A stretch of 13,307 nucleotides of DNA from DASXYG01 sp036502625 (GTDB lineage: Bacteria > Actinomycetota > Actinomycetes > Streptosporangiales > Streptosporangiaceae): assembly GCA_036502625.1 (NCBI GenBank), contig DASXYG010000067.1:1-13307 (forward strand), written 5' to 3'. A program made the translations under genes and the position numbers. The notes under the pieces are model-generated. The model saw only the letters and a program-made list of their open reading frames with translations. It made no database searches and had not been told where the DNA came from. Of the stretch, positions 1 through 7,318 are shown piece after piece. Positions within the stretch are counted from its first letter, which is position 1; every line of letters begins with the position of its first letter.

Positions 1-1109
1 CTCCGACGTGCCCTCGCCGATCTCCAGGATCTTCGCGTCGCGGTAGAACCGGCCGACGGGGAACTCGTTCATGAAGCCGTAGCCGCCGAAGATCTGCGTG
101 GCGTCGCGGGCGTTGTCCATCGCGGCGTTCGAGGCGACGAGCTTGGCGATCGCCGCCTGCCGCTTGAACGGACGCCCGGCGAGCAGCCGCGCCGCCGCGT
201 CGTAGTACGCCAGCCGCGCGGTGTGCGCACGCGCCTCCATGTCGGCGATCTTGAACTGGATGGCCTGGTACGCGCCGATCTCGTGGCCGAACGCGGCGCG
301 CTGCCCGGCGTACGTCACGCACTCGTCCACGCAGCCCTGCGCGAGGCCCACCGAGACCGCCGCGATGGCCACGCGGCCCTCGTCGAGGATCCGCAGGAAC
401 TGCGCGTAGCCGCGGCCGCGCTCGCCGAGGAGGTTCTCCGCGGGCACGCGGCAGTCGTCGAAGGCCAGCTCATGGGTGTCGGAGGCGTTCCAGCCCACCT
501 TCGAGTACTTCGGCGCGACCGTGAACCCCGGTGTGCCGGACGGGATGATGATCGTCGAGATGTCCGGCCTGCCGTCGGGGCGCTCGCCCGTCACGGCGGT
601 GACCGTGACCAGGTCGGTGATGTCGGTGCCGGAGTTCGTGATGAACGACTTCGACCCGTTCACGACCCACTGGTCGCCGTCGAGGATGGCGGTCGTCCGG
701 GTCGCGCCCGCGTCAGAACCGCCGCCCGGCTCGGTGAGCCCGAACGCGCCCAGCCGTTCCCCGCTGGTCAGGGCGGGCAGCCACCGCCGCTTCTGCTCGT
801 CGGTGCCGTAGCGGAAGATCGGCATGGCGCCCAGCGACACCCCGGCCTCCAGCGTGATGGCCACCGACGAGTCGACCCGCGCCAGCTCCTCCAGGGCCAG
901 GCACAGCGCGAAGTAGTCGCCGCCCATGCCGCCGTGCTCCTCGGGGAACGGCAGCCCGAACAGCCCCATCCGGCCCATCTTCGCCACCAGGTCGTACGGG
1001 AAGGCGCCGCGCTCGTAGTAGTCCCCGATGACCGGGGCCACCTCCGTACGGGCGAACTCCTCGACGGACTTCCGCAGCTCATCGAGCTCGTCGCCGAGCC
1101 GGAAATCGA

Positions 1110-1113
<4 letters not shown>
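1..1113 (-). CDS. Acyl-CoA dehydrogenase (C-terminus cut by window edge)
   Basis: FAD-dependent alpha,beta-desaturation of an acyl-CoA thioester, passing electrons to ETF; cytoplasmic. 371 residues are visible and only about 15-20 should be missing. Family landmarks: GLTEPGGGSDAGATRT at 125-140 (FAD/substrate-binding signature), WVVNGSKSFITNSG at about 149-162, QIFGGYGFMNEFPVGRFYRDAK at about 340-361, and KILEIGEGTSE at the cut, with Glu367 as the expected catalytic base. Its ATG overlaps the stop of the upstream biotin carboxylase gene (ATGA), so translation is probably coupled. In Mycobacterium the same slot holds fadE19, so a branched short-chain acyl-CoA such as isovaleryl-CoA is the likely substrate. 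However, classical isovaleryl-CoA dehydrogenases lack Glu at this position, so an AcdH/FadE-type enzyme fits better. Family is certain; substrate is inferred. Confidence 0.95.
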
Positions 1114-3125
<2,012 letters not shown>

Positions 3126-3133
3126 GCGCAGCC

Positions 3134-4753
3134 TCACATCCTGAAGACGCCGTAGCGGACGGGTTCCAGCGGGGCGTTGGCGGCCGCCGACAGGCCGAGC
3201 GCCAGCACCGTACGGGTGTCGGCCGGGTCGATGACGCCGTCGTCCCACAGCCGCGCCGTCGAGTAGTACGGGTTGCCCTGCTCCTCGTACTGCTTGCGGA
3301 TCGGCGCCTTGAACGCCTCCTCCGCGTCGGCCGGCCACCCCTCGCCGCGCGCCTCCATCTGGTCGCGGCGCACCGTGGCCAGCACGGACGCGGCCTGCTC
3401 GCCGCCCATGACGGAGATGCGCGCGTTCGGCCACATCCACAGGAACCGCGGGGAGTACGCGCGGCCGCACATGGAGTAGTTGCCGGCGCCGAACGACCCG
3501 CCGATGACCACCGTGAACTTCGGCACCCGCGCGCAGGCCACCGCGGTGACCATCTTCGCGCCGTGCTTCGCGATGCCGCCCGCCTCGTACTCGCGGCCCA
3601 CCATGAACCCGCTGATGTTCTGCAGGAACACCAGCGGGATCGACCGCTGGTCGCACAGCTCGACGAAATGCGCGCCCTTCATCGCCGACTCGCTGAACAG
3701 GATCCCGTTGTTCGCCACGATGCCCACCGGGTGGCCCTCGATCCGCGCGAACCCGGTGACCAGCGTGGCGCCGTACTCCGCCTTGAACTCCGCGAACCGG
3801 GATCCGTCCACGATCCGCGCGATCACCTCGCGCACGTCGTACGGGGTGCGGGAGTCGGCCGGGACCGCGTCGTACAGCTCGGCGGGGTCCACCGCGGGCT
3901 TCTCCGCCGCGGCCACCTCCCACGGCCGCGCCGGGCGCGGCCCGAGCGTGGCCACGATGTCGCGGACGATGCGCAGCGCGTGCGCGTCGTCGTCGGCCAG
4001 GTGGTCGGTCACCCCGGAGACCCGCGAGTGGACGTCGCCGCCGCCCAGCTCCTCCGGCGTCACGACCTCGCCGGTCGCGGCCTTCACCAGCGGCGGGCCG
4101 CCCAGGAAGATCGTGCCCTGGTTCCGTACGATGACCGCCTCGTCGCTCATCGCCGGGACGTACGCGCCGCCCGCGGTGCACGACCCGAGCACGGCGGCGA
4201 TCTGCGGGATGCCGCGCGCCGACATGGTCGCCTGGTTGTAGAAGATGCGGCCGAAGTGCTCGCGGTCGGGGAAGACGTCGTCCTGGCGCGGCAGGAACGC
4301 GCCGCCGGAGTCGACGAGGTAGACGCACGGCAGGCCGTTGTGCAGCGCCACCTCCTGCGCGCGCAGGTGCTTCTTCACCGTGACCGGGTAGTACGTGCCG
4401 CCCTTCACGGTCGCGTCGTTCGCCACGACGACGCACTCGCGGCCGCTGATCCGCCCCACGCCGGTGATGATCCCGGCCGCCGGCGCCTCGTCGTCGTACA
4501 TGCCGTACGCGGCCAGCGGCGACAGTTCGAGGAACGGCGACGCGGGGTCGAGCAGCGCGTCGACGCGGTCGCGCGGCAGCAGCTTCCCGCGCGCCTCATG
4601 GCGTTCGCGCGCGCGGTCCGAGCCGCCGCGCGCGGCCGTGGCCAGATGCCCGCGCAACTCGGCGACCAGCGCCGTATGCGCCTCCGCGTTGCGCGCGGCC
4701 GCCTCGCCCGACGGGTCGACGGTGCTGCGCAGAACCGGTGCGTCCCAGGTCAT
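3134..4753 (-). CDS. accD1: Methylcrotonyl-CoA carboxylase beta (carboxyltransferase) subunit
   Basis: Transfers CO2 from carboxybiotin to 3-methylcrotonyl-CoA, giving 3-methylglutaconyl-CoA in leucine breakdown. 539 residues, close to the usual ~535 of MCC-beta. Two crotonase-fold halves: N-terminal part has GMYDDEAPAAGIITGVGRI (84-102), NDATVKGGTYYPVTVKKHLR (112-131) and the oxyanion segment GSCTAGGAYVPAMSDE (190-205); C-terminal part has ANNGILFSESAMKGAHF (347-363), QNISGFMVGREYEAGGIAKH (378-397) and GGSFGAGNYSMCGRAYSPRF (418-437). The GREYEAGGIAKHGAK stretch is typical of MCC/geranyl-CoA-type rather than propionyl-CoA carboxyltransferases. First gene of the leftward operon; start supported by GGGGAAG ten bases upstream. 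Promoter with embedded operator lies at 4826-4854. A geranyl-CoA or related substrate is not excluded. Confidence 0.95.
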   Translation of the reverse strand: MTWDAPVLRSTVDPSGEAAARNAEAHTALVAELRGHLATAARGGSDRARERHEARGKLLPRDRVDALLDPASPFLELSPLAAYGMYDDEAPAAGIITGVGRISGRECVVVANDATVKGGTYYPVTVKKHLRAQEVALHNGLPCVYLVDSGGAFLPRQDDVFPDREHFGRIFYNQATMSARGIPQIAAVLGSCTAGGAYVPAMSDEAVIVRNQGTIFLGGPPLVKAATGEVVTPEELGGGDVHSRVSGVTDHLADDDAHALRIVRDIVATLGPRPARPWEVAAAEKPAVDPAELYDAVPADSRTPYDVREVIARIVDGSRFAEFKAEYGATLVTGFARIEGHPVGIVANNGILFSESAMKGAHFVELCDQRSIPLVFLQNISGFMVGREYEAGGIAKHGAKMVTAVACARVPKFTVVIGGSFGAGNYSMCGRAYSPRFLWMWPNARISVMGGEQAASVLATVRRDQMEARGEGWPADAEEAFKAPIRKQYEEQGNPYYSTARLWDDGVIDPADTRTVLALGLSAAANAPLEPVRYGVFRM

Positions 4754-4802
4754 GTCGGTAAGACTTCCCCGTTCCCGTCGGTACGCGCGCGTCGCGCGCG
4801 GC

Positions 4803-4818
4803 GTTAGCGAGCGTTAAC
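4803..4818. promoter_or_regulatory. Second, weaker operator-like dyad before accD1
   Basis: GTTAGCGAGCGTTAAC shares the GTTAG / TAAC ends and 16-base length of the main operator and lies 25 bases from it, close to the predicted transcription start. It may be an auxiliary site for a second dimer. Symmetry is imperfect (two pair mismatches). Confidence 0.45.
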
Positions 4819-4825
4819 ACCCGTG

Positions 4826-4854
4826 ATGTTAGTGATCGCTAACGCCGCCGTCCA
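4826..4854 (-). promoter_or_regulatory. Promoter of the accD1-accA1-acyl-CoA dehydrogenase operon
   Basis: On the minus strand a -35-like TGGACG (4854-4849, 4/6 to TTGACA), a 17-base spacer and a -10 TAACAT (4831-4826, TANNNT type) are visible. Transcription would start near 4819, leaving about 65 bases of leader before the ATG at 4753. The 16-base dyad at 4828-4843 lies in the spacer and overlaps the -10, the usual position for repression. Inferred by eye. Confidence 0.55.
4828..4843. promoter_or_regulatory. Putative TetR operator, copy 1
   Basis: GTTAGTGATCGCTAAC is an imperfect palindrome (7 of 8 half-site positions symmetric) inside the carboxylase operon promoter. The identical 16-mer occurs at 5343-5358 just before the tetR gene, which makes the TetR product the obvious binder. 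Confidence 0.7.
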
Positions 4855-4873
4855 GGCTCGGGGGAGCGCGCCG

Positions 4874-5266
4874 TCAGTGGTCGTTCAGGAACTTCTTGTA
4901 CCCGTAGACGCGGCCGGTGTTGTAGTTCCAGAACCGCACCCGTACGGTGACGCCCTCGCGCAGGTTGTACTTCCCGCCCTGGGAGGCGCGGCGCGTAACG
5001 CAGTGGCCGTACCCGCCGTTCACGTAGATCTGGTAGTAGTCGCCCTTGGCCGGGAGGACGATGATCCACGCGGGGTTGCCGTCACGCTTGACGTCGCAGA
5101 GCCGGATGACGTCGCCGCGCTCCTTGACCCAGACGCCGTCGCTGCCCCAGTGCCAGTGGTGGTCCCACGTGGTGGCGGCGGTCGCGGCGGTCGCGCCGCC
5201 GGTCAGCAGGGCGCCCGCGGCGGCCAGGGTCAGCGCCGCGGTCAGGATCGGCCGGAGAGTTCGCAT
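4874..5266 (-). CDS. Small secreted protein of unknown function
   Basis: 130 residues; I do not recognise a family. Start at ATG 5266 is chosen over the in-frame ATG 5284 because GAGG lies 8 bases upstream of it and nothing like a ribosome site precedes 5284. The N-terminus is a clear Sec signal peptide: MRTLRP, a hydrophobic Ala/Leu core at 7-22, then AXA cleavage options at 25-27 or 28-30. The mature part (~100 residues) is rich in Trp, Tyr, Gly and His, starts with WDHHWHWGSDGVW, and has exactly two cysteines (57 and 89), which could form one disulphide. Alternating hydrophobic residues (VIRLCDV, WIIVLP, YYQIYV, VTVRVRFWNY) suggest a small beta-rich fold. It is co-directional with the carboxylase operon, its stop lies about 20 bases from that operon's -35, and its own upstream region carries the same operator block. 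Function is open. Confidence 0.8.
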   Translation of the reverse strand: MRTLRPILTAALTLAAAGALLTGGATAATAATTWDHHWHWGSDGVWVKERGDVIRLCDVKRDGNPAWIIVLPAKGDYYQIYVNGGYGHCVTRRASQGGKYNLREGVTVRVRFWNYNTGRVYGYKKFLNDH

Positions 5267-5276
5267 GGGCTTCGCC

Positions 5277-5328
5277 TCATCCATCTGAGTTGATGACTTT
5301 GGGGCGATATCTTAACTGAGATGGATGA
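5277..5328 (-). repeat. 15-base inverted repeat in the leader of the secreted-protein gene
   Basis: Plus-strand arms TCATCCATCTGAGTT (5277-5291) and AACTGAGATGGATGA (5314-5328) are complementary at 14 of 15 positions, with 22 bases between. On the minus strand the 3' arm runs into the ribosome site (GATGAGG) of the gene starting at 5266. If transcribed from the promoter at 5341-5369, the leader RNA could fold and hide part of that site. Alternatively it is a DNA operator around a possible -10 (TAAGAT, 5314-5309). Confidence 0.6.
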
Positions 5329-5340
5329 TCGGCGTGCGGG

Positions 5341-5369
5341 ATGTTAGTGATCGCTAACGTCGCCGTCTA
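5341..5369 (-). promoter_or_regulatory. Leftward promoter for the secreted-protein gene
   Basis: Same geometry as the carboxylase promoter: -35-like TAGACG (5369-5364, 4/6), 17-base spacer, -10 TAACAT (5346-5341). A start near 5334 would give a leader of about 68 bases that includes both arms of the inverted repeat at 5277-5328. Inferred by eye. Confidence 0.45.
5343..5358. promoter_or_regulatory. Putative TetR operator, copy 2 (autoregulatory)
   Basis: GTTAGTGATCGCTAAC, identical to 4828-4843, 21 bases before the tetR start codon. It overlaps the predicted -10 of the leftward promoter and the -35 area of the tetR promoter, so binding would repress both directions. Confidence 0.7.
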
Positions 5370-5373
5370 GACT
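5344..5373 (+). promoter_or_regulatory. tetR promoter, probably leaderless
   Basis: A good actinomycete -10, TAGACT (5368-5373), ends 6 bases before the ATG at 5380, and there is no ribosome site between them. Transcription should therefore begin at or next to the start codon. The -35 region (TTAGTG, 18-base spacer) is poor and lies in the operator. Confidence 0.5.
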
Positions 5374-5379
5374 CCGGCC

Positions 5380-5967
5380 ATGAGCGACGCGCCGGGTGGT
5401 ACGGGCGCCGCCCGCGCGCGGTCGGCGCGCGGCGGCGTCATCCTCGCCGCGGCAGCGGAGCTGTTCGCGCGGCGCGGCTTCCACGGCGTGTCGATCGAGG
5501 AGCTCGGCCGCGCGGTCGGCACAACAGGCCCGGCCTTGTACCGGCACTTCCCCGGCAAGCACGCGCTGCTGTCCGCCATGCTGCTCGACATCAGCGAGCG
5601 GCTGCTGGCCGAGGGGCGCGCGCGGGTGGCCGCGGCACGCGACCCGGCCGCCGCGCTCGACGCGCTCATCGCCTGGCACGTCGACTTCGCGCTGGACAAC
5701 CCGGCGCTGATCACCGTCCACACGCGCGAGCTCGCCAACGTGCCCGAGCCGGACCGCCACGAGATCCGCCGCCTCCAGCGCGAGTACGCCGAGGAGTGGG
5801 TGACCGTGCTCGCGGCGCTGCGCCCCGGGCCGCCGCCGCGGCTGCGCGCCGCCGTCCACGCGGCGTTCGGCCTGATCAACTCCACGCCGTACAGCGCGGG
5901 CGAGCTCGACCGCGGCGCGCTCGCCGCGCTGCTGACCGCGATGGCCCGCGCCGCGCTCACGCCCTGA
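5380..5967 (+). CDS. TetR/AcrR-family transcriptional regulator
   Basis: 195 residues. N-terminal DNA-binding domain about 16-64: GGVILAAAAELFARRGFHGV then helix-turn-helix IEELGRAVGTTGPALYRHFPGKHALL (39-64), with the YRHFPGK signature of TetR proteins. The C-terminal helical domain 70-195 would bind the inducer and dimerise. The N-terminus resembles the actinobacterial TetR group often found beside acyl-CoA carboxylase genes (called SACE_7040-like in annotations, from memory). Divergent position and two identical 16-base palindromes before its own gene and before accD1 suggest a local repressor responding to an acyl-CoA or branched-chain intermediate. The ligand is unknown. The gene is tail-to-tail with the DUF2382 gene. 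Confidence 0.93.
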   Translation: MSDAPGGTGAARARSARGGVILAAAAELFARRGFHGVSIEELGRAVGTTGPALYRHFPGKHALLSAMLLDISERLLAEGRARVAAARDPAAALDALIAWHVDFALDNPALITVHTRELANVPEPDRHEIRRLQREYAEEWVTVLAALRPGPPPRLRAAVHAAFGLINSTPYSAGELDRGALAALLTAMARAALTP

Positions 5968-5973
5968 AATGGG

Positions 5974-6002
5974 GGAGGGCCCGGCCGCCGGCCGAGCCCT
6001 CC
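5974..6002. terminator. Hairpin terminator between convergent genes
   Basis: Arms GGAGGGC (5974-5980) and GCCCTCC (5996-6002) pair perfectly, with an inner CGGC/GCCG stem. It begins 6 bases after the tetR stop. No U-tract follows, as is common in high-GC actinomycetes. It could serve tetR and, in the other direction, the DUF2382 gene. Confidence 0.65.
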
Positions 6003-6013
6003 GCGTTTCCGGT

Positions 6014-6036
6014 GTGCCGCATGCGTCATGCGGCAC
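6014..6036. terminator. Perfect hairpin overlapping the DUF2382 stop codon
   Basis: Ten-base perfect arms GTGCCGCATG (6014-6023) and CATGCGGCAC (6027-6036) with a 3-base loop. The minus-strand stop codon (6028-6026) sits in the loop/stem, so the last codons of the gene lie inside the hairpin. Likely a terminator or mRNA 3'-end stabiliser. Confidence 0.5.
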
Positions 6037-7027
6037 CGTCCCGGTCCCGCATGATGTCGATGCGCTCCTTGCGCACCCGCGCGCGTACGGTCTCCTGGCC
6101 GCGGTTCGCGGTCTTCTTGATGCGCACGCGCTCCACCGGGACGCTCTCGGTGCTGACGACCGGCCGCTCCTCGTAGAGGATGATCTCCAGCTCGTCCTCG
6201 GCCAGGTCCGAGGCGTGCACCCGGTCGGTGTCGGTGATCGGCTCGCGCAGGATCTCCACGTCCTCGCGGCTGACCATGACGGCGCGCTCGACGTCCTCGG
6301 TCTCGATCCGCCGGTGGACGTGGATCCGGTCCGCCTCGAGGCGCTCGGTGCCGACGTGCATCCGCTCCTCCGACCGCGTCACGACGATCTCCTCGGCGTC
6401 CTCCCCGGCCGCCGCGGTCTCGCCCATGCGCGCTTCGGAGGGCGTGTCCGTATGCGTGTCCGCGGCGAGGTCCGTACGCGGGCCGTCCATCCGGTCCGCC
6501 TCGGCGTCCTCGGCCGCGCCCGGCATCGCGGTCGCGTCCATGGTGGTGGTGTCGTGGGCGTCCTCGACGCCCATGGCGTCCTTGGCGTCGGTGGCGTCGT
6601 CCTTCGTACCGGCGGTTTCGGCGGACGCGTCCGCGGCGGCATCGGCGGTACCCGCGGTGCCGGTGCGCGCGGCCGTGTCCGGGCCGCCGGTCTGCTGCGC
6701 GGGCACATCGGAGCTGCGCAGGCCGTAGTGCTGGTACAGCTCCTCGCCCTCGCCGGGTGAGATGTCGCGCCCGCTGCCGACGTCCGGCGCGTCCTTGACC
6801 CGCTGCTTGTCGAACGGCACCCGCAACTGCTCGCCGCTGACCTGCGAGCCCTGCAGCGGCACCAGGCTCTCCCTGCGGCCGAACATCCCCGCGGACTTCA
6901 CGGAGACGAACTCCGGATTGTGCGTGCGGTTGTCGTAGAAGACCTCTTCGACGGTGCCGAGGTCCTCGTCGTCCGACGCGACTACGTGGTAGCCGATGAG
7001 CCGGCGTGCGTCATCTTGGAGCGTCAT
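6026..7027 (-). CDS. PRC-barrel and DUF2382 (YsnF/AvaK-like) stress protein
   Basis: 333 residues in three parts. Residues 5-80 form a PRC-barrel (IGYHVVASDDEDLGTVEEVFYD, EFVSVKSAGMFGRRESLVPL). Residues 105-212 are a low-complexity linker rich in Ala, Asp, Thr and Glu, probably disordered. Residues 213-327 are a DUF2382 domain: EEIVVTRSEERMHVGTERLEADRIHVHRRI, then alternating charged strands ending VRARVRKERIDI. Members of this family are general-stress proteins of unknown biochemical role; B. subtilis YsnF is under SigB control. No signal peptide or membrane segment, so cytoplasmic. Start supported by GGGGGGAG seven bases upstream. A SigB-like promoter lies at 7098-7122. Confidence 0.9.
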   Translation of the reverse strand: MTLQDDARRLIGYHVVASDDEDLGTVEEVFYDNRTHNPEFVSVKSAGMFGRRESLVPLQGSQVSGEQLRVPFDKQRVKDAPDVGSGRDISPGEGEELYQHYGLRSSDVPAQQTGGPDTAARTGTAGTADAAADASAETAGTKDDATDAKDAMGVEDAHDTTTMDATAMPGAAEDAEADRMDGPRTDLAADTHTDTPSEARMGETAAAGEDAEEIVVTRSEERMHVGTERLEADRIHVHRRIETEDVERAVMVSREDVEILREPITDTDRVHASDLAEDELEIILYEERPVVSTESVPVERVRIKKTANRGQETVRARVRKERIDIMRDRDGAA

Positions 7028-7097
7028 TTTCGAACTCCCCCCGATTTCCCCCCGTTCGGTAGCCGCATCATGACGTGCGGCGTTCCTGTGGTCTCGC

Positions 7098-7122
7098 GTA
7101 CCCGCCGTACCATCGGCGACAC
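7098..7122 (-). promoter_or_regulatory. SigB-type (general stress) promoter for the DUF2382 gene
   Basis: On the minus strand GTGT (7122-7119), a 15-base spacer and GGGTAC (7103-7098) fit the Streptomyces SigB pattern GNNT-N14-16-GGGTAC. A start near 7090 would give a leader of about 63 bases. The -35 part is loose, but the exact -10 and the stress-type product support it. Confidence 0.45.
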
Positions 7123-7155
7123 TCGGTGACGAAATGGACGCACCATGTCCGGACT

Positions 7156-7180
7156 GGTTCCGTACGTCCCGCTGGGGTAC
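7156..7180 (+). promoter_or_regulatory. Possible rightward SigB-type promoter
   Basis: GGTT (7156-7159), a 15-base spacer and GGGTAC (7175-7180) on the plus strand also fit the SigB pattern, pointing toward the MFS gene. GTAC is over-represented in this DNA, so this is weak. Confidence 0.2.
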
Positions 7181-7188
7181 TGCGGAAC

Positions 7189-7215
7189 GTGACCAATTCG
7201 GACCATGCGTATCAT
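7189..7215 (+). promoter_or_regulatory. Candidate promoter of the MFS transporter
   Basis: -10 TATCAT (7210-7215, 5/6 to TATAAT) preceded by GTGACC (7189-7194) with a short 15-base spacer. Transcription would start near 7222, inside the palindrome at 7214-7239. A second -35-like TTGACG (7222-7227) has no good -10 after it. Confidence 0.35.
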
Positions 7216-7239
7216 CGTTAGTTGACGTTAACTAACGAT
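7214..7239. promoter_or_regulatory. 26-base palindrome, putative operator of the MFS gene
   Basis: Positions 7214-7239 are symmetric at 24 of 26 positions, with outer arms ATCGTTAGTT and AACTAACGAT. It shares GTTAG/CTAAC half-sites with the operators near tetR. Its sub-site 7217-7232 (GTTAGTTGACGTTAAC) matches the 4803-4818 dyad at 12 of 16 positions. It overlaps the predicted -10 and transcription start, a repressor position. The binder may be the TetR at 5380 or a regulator outside the window. Confidence 0.65.
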
Positions 7240-7242
7240 TTT

Positions 7243-7258
7243 GGGGTGATCTGGTACG
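7243..7258 (+). promoter_or_regulatory. Strong ribosome site followed by ACG: candidate unusual start of the MFS gene
   Basis: GGTGATC at 7245-7251 is complementary to seven bases of the 16S rRNA 3' end, and ACG 7256 follows at proper distance in the MFS reading frame. From ACG the frame reads (M)STGADTGTRPGPSANRLATAV and runs straight into the first membrane segment. No ATG, GTG, TTG or CTG lies between the in-frame stop at 7247 and GTG 7319. Confidence 0.4.
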
Positions 7259-7318
7259 AGTACGGGGGCCGACACCGGAACACGCCCGGGGCCGTCCGCG
7301 AACCGGCTCGCGACGGCC

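Larger units (their letters stand above)
4825..4859 (+). repeat. 35-base promoter/operator block, copy 1 of a direct repeat
   Basis: Matches 5340-5374 at 32 of 35 positions in the same orientation; the first 20 bases are identical. It includes the 16-base operator and the leftward -35/-10 pair. The three differences (4845 C/T, 4853 C/T, 4856 G/A) fall outside the operator. In this copy the rightward -10 hexamer of tetR reads CAGGCT instead of TAGACT. Confidence 0.85.
5340..5374 (+). repeat. 35-base promoter/operator block, copy 2 of a direct repeat
   Basis: Second copy of the block, placed between the divergent secreted-protein gene and tetR. It carries the operator, a leftward promoter and the rightward TAGACT -10 of tetR. 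Confidence 0.85.

Noticed and set aside
3138..4436. Upstream extension of the biotin carboxylase reading frame (giving an 1108-residue protein).
   Set aside because: It overlaps accD1 in another frame, is Arg/Gly-rich nonsense there, and recognisable biotin carboxylase sequence starts only at 3125.
5266..5284. Upstream start (ATG 5284) for the secreted protein, adding MDEAKP.
   Set aside because: No ribosome site precedes it, the added acidic residues would spoil a signal-peptide N-terminus, and the inverted-repeat arm covers it.
7159..7188. Partial inverted repeat GTTCCGTA...TGCGGAAC between the divergent genes.
   Set aside because: Only 7 of 8 bases pair across a long gap, and CGTA-type words are common in this DNA; not distinguishable from chance.
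7024..7215. 63-residue minus-strand frame between the DUF2382 and MFS genes.
   Set aside because: It overlaps the DUF2382 ribosome site and both promoter regions, has no ribosome site and no recognisable features.
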